Assembly: GCA_026874595.1 (NCBI GenBank)
Contig: CM049316.1
Span: 30,053,339 to 30,117,338 of the forward strand
DNA length: 64,000 nucleotides
From: Sipunculus nudus
Taxonomy: Eukaryota; Annelida; Sipuncula; Golfingiida; Sipunculidae
Reading direction: 5' to 3'
The notes below the pieces were generated by a model. The model worked only from the letters and a program-made list of their open reading frames with translations, ran no database searches and was not told the origin of the DNA. How positions within the stretch are numbered: position 1 is the first letter of the stretch; every line of letters begins with the position of its first letter. Made by a program: the position numbers and the translations under genes. Shown here in pieces: positions 22,591 to 35,177 of the stretch.

Positions 22591-25085
22591 AGACATTTCT
22601 TGGCACCGGAGGTGCCAGAGTATCCCAAGACATAGTAGCCCCCCCCCCCCCCCCCCAAGAATAGACCCCCATTTTCAGCAGCATATACTGACACTTGGCA
22701 TATTTATTGTTTCTTCCATCTAACAATCCACAATCTTGTTGAAGATGTTGGTCCTGTGACCTTGATCTTTTTAAAGATGTGTCCTTGACCTTTGACCCCA
22801 TGACCCCAAAATCAATTTGGGTCTTGCTTGTCCAATGGGACATATGCAAGTCCAGTTTGAATCTATACATCAATAAAGCAGGAATTATCATCCAGAAACT
22901 AATCTTTTTTGGACAGATGGCTCCTGTGACCTTCACCTTTGACCTTGTGACCTCAAAATTGAAAGTGTTCTTCCTCTCTTGGCAGGAGAACTATATATGC
23001 AAGATGAAAGATCTGAGATGAAATGTTTGGACGAAAATGCAAATACATCTTTTTAAAGATGTGTCCTGTGACCTTGACCTTTGACCTCATGACCCCAAAA
23101 TCAATTTTGGTCTTGCTTTTCCAAAGGGACATATACAAGTCAAGTTTGAAATCCATACATCAATAAAAGCAGGAATTATCATCCAGAAACTAATTTTTGG
23201 ACAGATGGCTCCTGTGACCTTCACCTTTGACCTTGTGACCTCAAAATTGATAGGGGTCTTCCACTCATGGCAGGTGAACTATATGTGCAAGATGAGACAT
23301 CTGAGATGAATTGTTTTGCTGAAAATGCATCCACGATCTTTTTAAAGAGGTTTCCTGTGACCTTAACCTTTGACCTCATGACCCCAAAATCAATTTTGGT
23401 CTTGCTTTTCCAATGGGTCAAATACAAGGCAAGTTTGAAATCCATACATCAATAAAAGCAGGAATTATCATCCAGAAACTAATTTTTAGACAGATGGCTC
23501 CTGTGACCTTCACCTTTGACCTTGTGACCTCAAAATTGATAGGGGTCTTCTACTCTTGGGAGGTGAACTATATGTGCAAGATGAAAGATCTGAGATGAAT
23601 TGTTTGGCTTAAAAATGCAACCACAATCTTTTTAAAGAGGTTTCCTGTGACCTTGACTTTTGACCTCATGACCCCAAAATCAATTGGGGTCTTGCTTTTC
23701 CAATGGGTCAAATACAAGTCAAGTTTGAAATCCATACATCAATAAAAGAAGGAATTATCATTCAGAAACTAATTTTTGGACAGATGGCTCCTGTGACCTT
23801 CACCTTTGACCTTGTGAATTCAAATGTGATAGGGGTCTTCCTCTCTTGGCAGGTGAACTATATGTGCAAGATGAAAGATCTGAGATGAAATGTTTGGCTG
23901 AAAATGCATCCACAATCTTTTTAAAGATGTGTCCTGTGACCTTGACCTTTGACCTCATGACCAAAAATCAATTTGGGTCTTGCTTTTCCAATGGGACATA
24001 TACAAGTCAAGATTGAAATCCATACATCAATAAAAGCAGGAATTATCATCCAGGAACTAATTTTTGGACAGATGGCTCCTGTGACCTTCACCTTTGACCT
24101 TGTGACCTCAAAACTGATAGGGGTCTTCCTCTATTGGCAGATGACTTATATGTGCAAGATGAAAGGTCTGAGATGAAATGTTTGGCTGAAAATGCATCAA
24201 CAATCTTTTTAAAGATGTGTCCTGTGTCCTATCATCCAGAAACTAATTTTTGGACAGATAGCTCCTTGTGACCCCAAAATTTATATGGATCATCCACTAC
24301 TGGCAAGTGAGCTATATATTCAAGATGGAAGACCTGGGATGAAAGTTTGGCTTAAAATGCATCCACAGTATCTTTTAAAATGCCAGTCCAGTGACCTTGA
24401 CCTTTGACCTCATTACCCTAGAACCTATAGGGTTCTTACTTTAGTGGTGGGCCATACATGAGTCATGTTTGAAATCCATATGGCTATCAACACTGAAGAT
24501 ATCATAAGAGGTGTGTGATTTTCACCATATATGGCAATATTCAAGGTCAAGGCCACTATCATAGGAAAGGTCATGACCCCAATTTAAATAAACATCATCC
24601 CATAACCCATATCTATGTATATGCATAATATAAAAGAAATCTGTCCATTAGTTTTTGACTTATAATGCTCACAGTACTGTAAGGTGGCAATTTTGGGGGT
24701 ATTAGACGGCACGAAAACAAGTAAAGAATAATAGGTGGGGCCACCAGTTTCTGGAACATGACAACCCTATGATCCATGATCTTCCATCAACTTGATTTTG
24801 GGATAATTCCATGCAAAATTTCTTGAGATATTAAAGAATTTGTGTGATTTTCCCCAAAATTGGACCTATTCAAGGTCAAGGACACTCTCCTAGTAAAGGT
24901 CATGACCTCATTTTAAATAGGGGTCGTCCTCTTACCCATATCTATACATATACCAAGTTTTGTAAAGTTCCGTGAAATATTTTCTTTGGTTATCGCGCCA
25001 ACAAGATTTATATGCGGCGGCGGCGATGGCGGCGGGGGGACCGGTATGAAAACATAGTATCCCCCGACTTTGTCTTGGGATACAA
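22591..25085 (+). mobile_element. GTATCCCAAGACA element (family B), nested insertion
   Basis: The left end has a perfect 7-bp hairpin (TGGCACC, GGA loop, GGTGCCA; 22601-22617), then GTATCCCAAGACATAGTAG and a poly-C tract (about 22637-22657). The right end reads GACTTTGTCTTGGGATAC, inverted relative to the left. The flanks together match the uninterrupted family A sequence near 33310-33345, so this is an insertion into a family A copy. The interior carries a 289-bp tandem array plus decayed units. No protein is encoded. Confidence 0.65.
22750..24260 (+). repeat. 289-bp tandem array, five units plus a partial
   Basis: The anchor CATCAATAAA falls at about 22868, 23158, 23447, 23737 and 24025, a period of 288-290 bp. 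Each unit holds two related segments: TGTGACCTTGACCTTTGACC and TGTGACCTTCACCTTTGACC. On the minus strand these read as AGGTCA half-sites. 23075-23087 is a perfect DR1 (TGACCT-T-TGACCT), with another half-site directly adjacent (23069-23074). DR1 is the known site class for RXR/HNF4/PPAR-type receptors. Whether these repeats bind receptors is unknown. Confidence 0.85.
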
Positions 25086-25978
25086 ATAATCAAAATTAAA
25101 TTGTATACCCAAAATTAGATGAAAAAATCTTTTAAATTTTTTAAAATATTAATAAAAATAAAAAATTAGTACCTTAAATTTTGCCCAACTTTGACTATGG
25201 CACGTTTATTCCCTGTAAGTACTGTGGATTTAATTTTCACAGCATGTTTTTGTTAGCATTTCAACTATTAACACCAAAAATTTGAAACCAGTTGATCAAA
25301 AACTGTAGATTTTATTCAAGTTTTCAAGCACCATGTCACATATTGCTAGTGTTATGCAGTTTGCTAGAGCTCAGCTCCCGAGCTTCAGCTCTAAGTTCCT
25401 TAAATTTGGCATACAGTTAGATTTCTCCAGAATCCCCTACCATGCCAAGAATTTGGTCACTAGGACCTTCGAGATATTAATGAAAAACTTCATTTTTCAA
25501 TTAAAAACCCATTGTTACACTTTAAGACTGCCTAATATCAAAACCACTGATCTGACTTTAATCATAAATAATATACATATTTTTCATTCTCTATGCACAT
25601 GCCAGAATGATGTCAGTATTGCGTAATTGTTTTAAGTTATGGGCCCAAACATAATGCACTTTGTAAAAAATCAAGAAATATATTTACTCCCTTAACAAGG
25701 GCATTGCTGAAGTTAGAGATTTTTTTGTCATGGAAGTAACATTATTTAATCAAGATTCAATTGAATACCCAAAATTAGTTCTGAATTTTTCAAATTTTAT
25801 AAGTTATTAGTATAAATATAAAATTAGTACCTTAAATTTTGCCCAACTGTGACCATGGCACGTTTGTTTCCCGTGAGCACTGTTGATATAATTTTCATAT
25901 CATGCACACATAAGGATTTCAGCTTTTTAGTTTAGAAAGCTGAAAGAAATTGGCCAAATATTGTAGCTTTTATTAATG
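25086..25978 (+). mobile_element. Family A body resumed, with internal duplication
   Basis: It matches the family A interior (CAAAATTAAATTGTATACCC, GTACCTTAAATTTTGCCCAAC, GCACGTTT-TTCCCTGTAAG). The last two motifs occur twice, near 25170 and 25830, which shows an internal duplication. It has no tail; a new head begins at 25979. Confidence 0.65.
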
Positions 25979-27100
25979 TTTTTAGCTCAGCTGACTTTCA
26001 GTCATGCTGGGCTATAGCGATGGGTCTTTGTCCGTCGTCCTTCCGTCTGTCTGTCCGGCCGGCCGTCCGGCCGTTAGCAGGGCACAAATCGCAACCGTAG
26101 GGGTTAGGGCCATGAACCCTATGCAGTCTTAGAGGTTACAAAAAGATCTCCTTGCAAACCTGAAATTAGGTCACTGCGGCCTATATTCTCGAAGTTATGG
26201 GGTGTGTTTGCACCCCCCAGAAATAACTCTTTGAGACAAAATTTTCATCCCAAACCTTCCATCTTTCACATACAGCTCACCTACCAACAGGGGAAGAACC
26301 ATAATTTTTTTGAGGTCCAAAGGTCAAGGTCACAGGAGCCTCTTCTTTGAAAAGCCTGTGGATGCATTTTAAGCCAACCCTTTCATCCCAATTCTTTGAT
26401 ATTTCACATATAGCTCACCTACTAGGTTGGAGAAGAATCCTATAGATTTTGAGGTCACAAGGACAAAGGTCAGGGTCACAGGATCCACTTCTTTGAAAAG
26501 GTTGTGGACACATTTCAAGCTAGACTTTTCATTCCAAACCTTCCAGCACTGATATCGCTTCTCTGCCAACAGGGGAAAAGACCTGTTGATTTTGAGGTCA
26601 AAGGTCAAGTTCACAGCACCCACTTCTTGCGTGGAGTCATTTTCAGGCAAACTTTTCAATCTGTACCTTCCATCTGTCATATATGGCTTACCTACCAATA
26701 AGGGAAGAAGCCTATTGATGTTGAGGTCAAAAAGTCAAAAGGTCAAGGTCACAATATTTAATTGTTCTAAATGCTTGTGAGCATATTTCAAGTGTAACTG
26801 TTCAACCCAAACCTTCAGTCTTTCACATATGCCACATCTATGCATCACTCAGTTTGACTCAAACTTCATATTTATGGGTCTTTTTGCTTGAATAAATAAC
26901 TTATTGATTTTGGGGTCAGCTGGTCAGCAGGTTAAAGGTTGCAGGTCAAAGTTATTCACCCATTGGTTGCCAAGTAATTACACCAGATTTAAGTGGTTAG
27001 TAGTTACCCATCATTTAGAAAGAATCCAGTTGATATATGGGCAAAAGGCCAAGGTCATAGGTCAGGGATGTTCACAATTACTTATTTTATAGACCATCTC
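25979..27100 (+). mobile_element. Family A-prime head with AGGTCA-rich body
   Basis: The head TTTTTAGCTCAGCTGACTTT and CTATAGCGATGGGTC lead into GTCCGTCGTCC runs. The next 200 bp match 59809-60060 rather than the main family A body. From 26310 to 27070 there are repeated blocks of AGGTCAAAGGTCAAGGTCAC type, on the opposite strand to those at 22.7-24.3 kb. They include a perfect DR1 at 26595-26607 and the extended half-site TCAAGGTCA at 26324-26332 and 26743-26751. Non-coding. Confidence 0.6.
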
Positions 27101-27639
27101 TATTTTTCTTGTATATATAACCATCCCACTCCAGCTGGTACATCTCCCTGTGTGGCTGTAATTGTGAGTGACACTGGTGACATATGACTCCCTTTTGTAT
27201 CAGCCTATTAAGTGATAAGGCTCAGTGATAAGTACCTCGTTACTTCACAACAAAAACACTGTAGTCAGAATGCTTCAGCCAGGCATTAAGACTATGAGAG
27301 TATAGTATTAAGGTTTAGCTACTAATTTATAAGATGATGGGAACATTTTGCAGTTTATTTTATGGAATCCTAGCAATAAACTTAGTTTCCTAGATATCTG
27401 AATATTTTAATATATATCACCACAAATAAAAGCAAGTGTTTGTTCTCAAAATATGTGGATGTGTACCTTGATTTAGGATGACTTTTTGTTTTATTTCAAG
27501 ACTCTTAGTCATGCTTTCTGCATTTCTTTTCTTTCAGGTTTGGCAGTTTACCTACCCTGCTGACCCCATTGAAAAGCAGAGTGATAATAAAAAATATTGG
27601 ACTTACACTTTTTACAATTGATATATCTATAAATCTGAT
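27101..27639. other. No gene seen
   Basis: Anonymous AT-rich sequence with no supported exon. Confidence 0.5.
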
Positions 27640-27960
27640 ATGAGGGCCTGGACATGCCTTTTGAATTATTTTGGGCATTCATTACTGGATAATTTGCCCC
27701 AAGTTTGGTCTCTTATTGGAGAATGTGGGATATCAAATGTCATACTTGTCAGAAATCCATTATGTCTGCCAGTTAGCCACCTTAGAAATTCTTTCTTCAG
27801 TGCAGTTTCAGTAATTTTTCTTTAATGTTTCGTCCGATTTAGAGAATGTTTGTTGTCTGATTTCAGACTTGTCAGAAGTCCAATATGGCCACCAGGCAAC
27901 CATCTTTTATTTCCTTTTGATCATATTATCTCAAGAACAGTTAAAGTGAATGCAGTTGGA
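27640..27960 (+). repeat. ATATGGCCACCAG repeat, copy 2
   Basis: It shares CAATATGGCCACCAG and ATCTCAAGAACAG with 16095-16400, again with a degenerate preceding sub-unit that contains a TTGTCAGAAATCCATTATG motif. Confidence 0.55.
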
Positions 27961-29572
27961 TGTATATTTATGTAATCTTGTAAAGGATTGGGTCTGATTG
28001 GATATTTCTGAATAAATATTACCATCATTTATAAAAGTGCAGTACAGTTGGCTTGTATTGAATAAAAATTCATACAGAAGCACCTGTTTCTCAATAATTC
28101 TTGCATGTATTTCCTTGTTTTTTGCTATATATTTTGATCTTATATTTGCCCTTTGTGGTGTTCCTTTGAGACTGACAGGTTTCAAGCAAGCTGTTGGAAT
28201 AGTTCCTGATAGCTTAACAATCATGCATTTTCCTCAGACAATCAATTCCCTGTGTTTTAACCAGACATAGGTGATATATATTTCTGTTGTCATAGAACAT
28301 TTTCAACAAATTGGCAAATTGGTTCTTCAAAATTTGACTGGAAGTTGTGAATCTCAGTCCATGATGTCACAGGTCATGCTTGTTTATGAGACCCTGTCAG
28401 ACTTTGGCTCTCTCCATCCCCTCTTGAGTCACCTGTATGTTGACCTTGTTGACCTTTCATCAAATTATGCACGCTTGAGGCGAAAATCCAGGCAGCTTAT
28501 GGCCAGCCACAGTTGATCCAGGTGCCCAACCCAACTCATCTAGTAGTTTTAACCAACAAAATAACAATAAACAATAAATTAATAAATTTTTATTGGTTTT
28601 TAATAACAAATTAGAGAAAAATAGAAAAGGAATTTGTTAGTTTATAATAACAGGAAATTAACTTGCAGTTACTGATGATATAAGAATCTTGTATCGATGG
28701 GTAGAATGTCACATATTCCAAATAACACCATGCAGTCACCTATGGCATTTTTCAGTTCAATTTTAATGATAAAGAAGTAAATCATATTATTCATTACTAA
28801 TCATTAGGGATTATATGAAGGAAATTAATGATGGACAAAGATGCAGTTGATAATATTAATCTAGATTCCTACTGTGTCTAGTGTGTACATTGATGTGAAA
28901 TTAGTCCAAAATAAATTTTTTACAGTTATTTTTTATTATAAATAAAAGCCATAAAACCAGGTACTTATGATCATTATTTAAATGTGTGAATTTTGTATAT
29001 TCTGGATTCTCAACATCATTGTTTGGTGAAAACTGAATAAATACCAGACATGGTGCGAATACTTTGTAATTGTATTTAAATACGAATATGATTTTGTACT
29101 CCATTATAAAATTTCTTGCATAAAGAATGGGAATTCAGGTAAAAATGAAAGTATATGAATACTCGTGCAAATACTTTAAAAATGTATTCATGAATGCATT
29201 CATGAATATATTCTTTAATATTATTTTAATAATCATATCAGTTATATTTCATTTTAAAAAATCATATGATTCTCTTATTATTTTTAATAAAAATTATATT
29301 TGGGACAATATTTGTAATTTTTTTAATAAATAGTTAAACTCTTATATTATATGTTCTGCTTATAAGTTATATGGCCAAGTCAAAATCTGTGTGACAGTAG
29401 TACTCCATTTGTTAATAAAATAAATGAAATCAATCCTCTTCCCTGTCTCCAAAGGTACTATCAAAATCATACATAAGCTAAACAACAACAACTCATAATA
29501 CAGCTTATATTTATTACCACACAAAACCAGCATGTGCCTCATTTCTAAATAATATTTTTTTATCATATATAA
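27961..29572. other. No supported gene
   Basis: AT-rich. An 81-codon open frame at 28271-28516 has no recognised domain or clear splice sites and is not called. Short ATTCATGAATG palindromes occur near 29190. Confidence 0.45.
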
Positions 29573-29607
29573 CAGCTGAGCGTCGTGACCCATAGGTCCC
29601 TTGTTTA
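29573..29607 (+). mobile_element. Family A tail
   Basis: CAGCTGAGCGTCGTGACCC followed by ATAGGTCCCTTGTTTA is the conserved 3' end of the hairpin-led repeat. It could close the copy that begins at 25979, but the intervening body cannot be matched with confidence. Confidence 0.6.
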
Positions 29608-29670
29608 GGGTTTTCATTTGTCCTCCTGGGTTGGACCCCCCTATATTCCTAAATCCTGGATCCGCCCCTG
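29608..29670. mobile_element. CAGGGGCGGATCC-type MITE, right half
   Basis: It ends AAATCCTGGATCCGCCCCTG, which is the inverted terminal repeat of the small elements at 30201-30384 and 63356-63527. The CTCCTGGGTTGGACC block also matches the 30.2-kb copy. The left half is missing; the fragment abuts the family A tail. Confidence 0.65.
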
Positions 29671-29760
29671 CCACATATAAAATGTATACCTCATGCAAAG
29701 GTGCTAGATGCCTGTGTGAATGCACAATAAGGTTTAGAACTGATTTGATCAATCCACTTT

Positions 29761-29895
29761 GAGCTTATTGTTTTAAAACCATTTTGCTTGTGAAAGGGGT
29801 AAAAGACATTTTTTTAGGAATTCCAGATGAGCTTATTGTTTTAAAACCATTTTGCTTGTGAAAGGGGTAAAAGACGTTTTTTAGGAATTCCAGAA
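29761..29895 (+). repeat. 68-bp tandem duplication
   Basis: Two near-identical units start at 29761 and 29829 with GAGCTTATTGTTTTAAAACC. They differ by only a few bases, so the duplication is recent. Confidence 0.85.
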
Positions 29896-30200
29896 CTTTG
29901 AAAGCAGTTCCAGATCTGGTTGTAGTAACAGCATAATTTATCACGTGTCTATACATCTGCATCTCAAGAAAGGAATTGTTATTAAGTGATACCTGGTGAA
30001 TGAATTTGGTACTTATGAGACATTTGACTCTTGAGGCAAAGACAAGGTTGGTAGATTTTTAAAGTGTATGTTGTGGATGTGTTTAGTTTCAGTTTACCTA
30101 TAGTTATCTTTAAGGTTTATTTTTAAAAGACATGTAGCATGTATTTCTTTTTTTCCGAAAACGATCACTAGGGCTGGGTATCAGCAGCCTATTCATACAC

Positions 30201-30384
30201 CAGAAGTGGATCCAGGGGGGATCCAGGGGGTCCGGATCCCCATTTTTCATCAGAAACAAAGTTTTTTTAAGGGCTTCAGACATATTTTGCAGCCTGGAAA
30301 CCCCCCCCCCCCTTTTTTCCATTTTATTAATCCTCTTGGGTTGGCCCCCCCCCCCTCTTTTCCTAAATCCTGGATCTGCCCCTG
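30201..30384. mobile_element. CAGGGGCGGATCC-type MITE, full length
   Basis: The left end is CAGAAGTGGATCCAGG and the right end CCTGGATCTGCCCCTG. Two poly-C tracts (about 30300 and 30347) lie inside. 184 bp, non-coding. The TIRs are imperfect. Confidence 0.65.
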
Positions 30385-30794
30385 TGCACAATACTTATTG
30401 TGATATGCTTTCAGTGATACCTGATACGTATTGACAATACACTTCATTTTTCTTTGTATATCATTTCTTATTGAAAGCTCTGTGGATAACATTTTTGTAA
30501 ACAAATAATAGACCGTATTATTAGACTATAATTGTCATGGAAGCACCGAGAACTGTACATACATTCCTCATTCAGTCGATCACATGACAATACATGATCT
30601 AGTTTAAGTGATAAAAGGTCAATATAAGAAATAATAAGCAGGTTATGCTTTACAAAATAACTCAGATTAAAGCTTAATACGATTACTGACTGACGGAAAG
30701 TGAAGTTGGCGCTTGAGCCAGTCACAGGACTCTGGAAAATCGGCCCACACTGGCTCCCTCGATGAAGACAAAGTTCAATAGATTGAGTTGGTAT

Positions 30795-31000
30795 GCAGTT
30801 AGATATTTAAGGGTGAAAATAGAAGATACTGATAGAGTTGAAAATCATAGTGAGAGTGGTTGAGGAAGCCAGAGAACCCGAAAGAACCACTGACCTTGGA
30901 CGGGACACTACAACCCACTCTGATGACAGCACCTGGGTTCGAACCCAGGTCGCCTGCAGAGAAGGCCGAGTGTTTTACCACTCAGCTGTCAAGGCCCCAT
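30795..31000 (-). mobile_element. tRNA-derived SINE
   Basis: Read on the minus strand from 31000, a tRNA-like head has box A (AGCTGAGTGGTAAAACACT) and a perfect box B (GGTTCGAACCC, 30934-30945). The pol III boxes are correctly spaced. The following sequence contains GGTTCTCTGGCTTCCTC, which resembles the conserved central domain known from animal SINE superfamilies. The 3' end (low coordinate) is uncertain. The downstream poly-A-type tail is not obvious. Confidence 0.75.
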
Positions 31001-31203
31001 AGCTTAGGCTTGGGTTGTTTGATTTGTATCTATATTTATGAAGTGTTTTGTGTTTCATCAATCTGATGGTATGCAGTATGCATGGCAAACCAGTAACCTT
31101 ATAGATGTGACATATCTATTAGTATTGATAAACTGGTGTATTGATACAGCCCTAACGCTCACCATCCTAAATGTTAACGGAAACCTAAAAAATCACACTA
31201 TAT

Positions 31204-31473
31204 CAGGGTTTTACATTAACGGTTAACCGCTTGCCTGGGGCAAACAAAAGTTTCAGAAAATTTTATTAGGGCAACTAAAAGTCACCTCCTACTTGCCAAG
31301 CCAGGCAAGTGAGTCCTTCATAAACCTTTACCCAAAGACAAGAAAAACAGAGATCTTTGTGTCCAGAACCAGACAGAGTTTAGAAACACTCAGTAAAAGT
31401 GGTAACATCAGTAAAAGGTAAATGTTACTTGCCCTACTGGGCAAGTGCTATCAAAACTTAATGTTGAGCCCTG
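31204..31473. mobile_element. CAGGG/ACATTAA-type MITE
   Basis: The left end is CAGGGTTTTACATTAACGG and the right end TTAATGTTGAGCCCTG. These form about 16-bp imperfect terminal inverted repeats around a 270-bp non-coding body with ACTTGCC-GGCAAGTG palindromes. A degenerate copy lies at 19828-20268. The termini suggest an hAT-like non-autonomous element. Confidence 0.65.
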
Positions 31474-32805
31474 TATAATATTATGTTTCATCTACTTTTT
31501 CTCCATCTGTTCATATCTTCACCTTATACCTGTACACAAATTATACATTATTAATAATAATTATATTTTATTGTCGTGTGATCGACTGGATGAGGAACAC
31601 ATGCAGCTAACAAAAGTCAGGCACTTAAAACAAGTGATTGTTTATGATTAATTATTTTTTAGGAAGTCCCTTTTGCTGGTTCTCATCAACACATGACTAC
31701 TTATTATATAAAGGAGGAAGTATAAAGCTGGATAACTTGGCACTCAGTAGGGAGATAAAAATATTTATGTGACTTGCAGGTACTGTAGTTGTAGGAGGCC
31801 TAGAAACAATTATGATGGGTATTGTGTTATAACCTCCCCTCCCCCCCCCCCTTGGATAAGTACCAAGAGATTGTACAATTGACCAAACATCAATATAATA
31901 AGTACTTTTCATGAAAATCAAGGGGAAAAACAAGAGGAATTTTTATTGTATTTTACAGATTGTTTAACTGACAATAAAATGATAATAAATTGATATCTTA
32001 CATTGCCTGTCTTTTGTAAAGAAGCAATAAATTAAAAAATGCTAATTTATCTTTTCCTTTATTATAAGAAGCATTTATAAACATCTATATAATTCTTTTT
32101 TTTTTTTTGTTCACATAAAAAATAATATGGCCTTATGCCTTCCTGGCATGTTTGCATTTGTTTAACCACATAAATATACATTTTTATCACTATAATAGTA
32201 CACATGTATAGTGTACAATAACATTTAGCATAAACAAGTACATAACAATAAACTTCCAGCAGGTGGCAGCATATTGTTTGTATGTAAATTACACAGATAT
32301 TACCAACAAAATTGCTAACGAGATGTGTGTAGTCATAGAACTACATATATACTGCAACCCCCTCCCCCTCCCTTACCCACTGCCTCCCTGTTAAAATTTA
32401 AAATGATGATGCAGATTACCTTTGAAATCTAATCCTCCATGATTTTTCAGCAAAATATGCACATAAACCTTTTTTGGTGATATTTATTTACAAAGTCTGT
32501 TTATTTTGCAAACACTGGTAAACAAACCAGCTACCAATTATATATCAGAAAACAAACTATATACCTTGCAAAAATATGAGTGAAACAATTGACCATTCAT
32601 GAACTCTATATAACTTAATCACATATTCATGCAATGAATAATCATAAGCATTGGACAAGCAACCAATCAAGTGACCTTAAACATTGTAAAGTGTCAATCA
32701 TATGACAAAAATAATATTTTGCATAATTTGACAGAGCTCTGTCAAACAGAACACGTGTTGTCTGTACCAGGAGGCAGTACCCAGGTCGGCATGTTTTCCA
32801 GGATA
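31474..32805. other. No gene seen
   Basis: AT-rich with a poly-C tract near 31842 and a poly-T run near 32097. No exon was recognised. Confidence 0.5.
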
Positions 32806-32870
32806 TTTTTTAGCTCAGCTGACTATAAGTCATCTGAGCTATAGTCATGGTCCATTGTCCGTCATCCGTC

Positions 32871-32901
<31 letters not shown>

Positions 32902-35092
32902 TTGTCCGTCTGGATGTCCGTCCGTAAGACTGGCACGTTTCGACACCGTTGGACCTACGAATCTGAATTTCGGCATACAGTTAGATGTCCCCATAATCTC
33001 CTACCATGCCAAAAATTGGGTCAGTAGGACTTCATTCCTTTGAGATATTAAGGAAAAACCTCAATTTTTTATTAGAAATCTATTTTCACACTTCAGGACT
33101 GCCTAATATCAAAACCACTCATCTGGTTTTCTTCATATTTACCATAAATATTCCTCTATATAGTTCCTATGTACATGCCAGATATTAAGTCAGTATTATA
33201 TAATTTAAAAAAGTTATGGGCCCAAACATAATGGACTTTGTAAAAAAATCAGGAAGTTATTTGGTCACTTAAGACCAAAAGTGTTAAAGGTAGGGACATT
33301 TTTTCAGTAATACAACTTTAATTAATCAAAATTTAATTGTATACCAAAAATTAGATCAAAATCTGTTAAATTTTTTTTAAATATTGGCAAAAATATAAAA
33401 TTGGTACCTTAAATTTTGCCCAACTTTGGCCATGGCACGTTTTTTTCCTGTAAGTACTGTGGATTTAATTTTCACACCATGTATACATGAGGATTAAATC
33501 TGTTAAAATCTGAAATTTGAAAATAAAAGCTGCAAAATTAGGCTAGTTATTGAATTTTTTTTGGAGGCTCTTGTTGTATTCCCTTACATTGTCAAGCAGT
33601 CCACTTTGATGACTGTAGGTCATTCAGTGCACATCTCTATGCTCCCCAGGCTGTTGACATAATTTTAGATGTCCCCAAAATCTCCTACCATACCGAAAAA
33701 TTGGGTCATTAGGACTTTGTTCCTTCGAGATATTAAGGAAAAAAAACTCTGTTTTCCATAAAAAAAGCCATTGTTACACTTCAAGGCTGCCTAATATCAA
33801 AACCACTGATCTGTTTTTGATCGTATTTAGTATTCACATTTACTTTTATTTTATTTTGGTGAATAAAAATTAGGCATGTCCTGAAAACTCCAATGTGCAA
33901 AACTTTTAATAGTGATTCAAGGAATATTCTTGTAGATGCCATGTTGTGGCATTATTTTCTTTTAAAATCAGTTTAAACATTTATGATTTAAAAATAATAA
34001 AATATATGTGTATGCATAATATGACCCAGTGTTTTTTACTCTGTATATATAATGATTGCAACTTTTGCAACAATTCTTATATTTTAACTTATATTTTCAG
34101 GTTTTTTAATTAAAAATTTATAAACCTGTAAATAAAAAAAATGATTCAGATAAAAACTTCTTAATGGAAAAAGTGGATCTGCTTAAAAAAATAGGATTAT
34201 ATATAAACTTAAATGCATTATTCTCTTGAAAGTGAAATAAAGGTATTAGTCCATTCTGTCCACTTGCCTGTCCATCTGTAAATTTTCGTATGCAACACAG
34301 TATCTCAAAACTTTTACTGTTTTTCTTCATGACAATCTTGTCAGAGTATTTGTTTGCAATCATATATTTAGAACTTTACTATAACCAAGTAGGAGGGCCC
34401 CTTTCCTCTTAGCTTTTCATATTCTTATATAAATGAAAAACATTACAATAGAATATTTCTACATCCACCTTTGTGCTGCCCTCACTTTTCCCTTCTCTGA
34501 ACCCCATCCCAAAGTTAACCTCAGTAAGCAGGAACAAGATGAATCAGATATATTCATACTTTAATATTTTGTATAACTATTCGTCCATAGGTACCTATTG
34601 CATGCCAGAAATTATGTCAATATTGTGTAATATGTAGACATAGTGGGCATCACAATAATGTACCTTGTCAAGACTAAAGAGATATTGTGTCATACAGTCA
34701 CATATTCATCAGCATAGTTAATCAAAACATCATATCTGTCAAATTGAACGCTTGCAGACTACCATACACTTTAGATCCTTCAACAAATAGCCTTATTATC
34801 ATTCTACTACTGCTTATTACTGCTGTCATTGCATTCATATTTGCTCAAATATATCACAATTTTCAACCCCTCCTAAATAAATAAAGAATAAACCACTTTA
34901 TTTGACTATTAATCCATCAGTCAGGTAATTTCATTTATCATTTACTCACATATTACATTACATTCCTTTATAATAGCCCAACATGTACATGATATTCATA
35001 AGCTTTATCGACTCGATATAGTATCACAGTGGAGAAACATTTATAGTCCAATCACGATCAGCTGAGCACCGTGACCCATGGGTCCCTTGTTT
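32806..35092 (+). mobile_element. Long hairpin-led repeat (family A), copy with head and tail
   Basis: The head is the same 13-bp stem hairpin as at 5721, followed by CTATAGTCATGGTCC and a long GTCCGTCCGTCTG run (about 32858-32925). The tail is CAGCTGAGCACCGTGACCC then ATGGGTCCCTTGTTT. A second partial unit of the body starts near 33655 (GATGTCCCCAAAATCTCC), so the copy is internally duplicated or nested. It encodes no protein; open frames within it are repeat shadows. Confidence 0.75.
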
Positions 35093-35177
35093 ATACAAAT
35101 GGTACAGTATAAAACAATCTAGGCTATAGGCTGCAGGAGCCATTCCTCTGACTACCTAGTAAAAAATAATGTCTTAC

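Noticed and set aside
22750-24260. Tandem repeats considered as a CRISPR array
   Set aside because: The units are 289 bp and repeat along their whole length, without alternating unique spacers, in a eukaryotic transposon.
28271-28516. 81-codon open frame that looks somewhat coding-like
   Set aside because: No domain, no clear acceptor or donor, and part of it resembles TTGACCTTGTTGACC repeat sequence. Transcript evidence would be needed.
30934-31000. Genuine tRNA gene
   Set aside because: Box A and box B are good, but the acceptor and anticodon arms do not close and SINE-like central-domain sequence follows.
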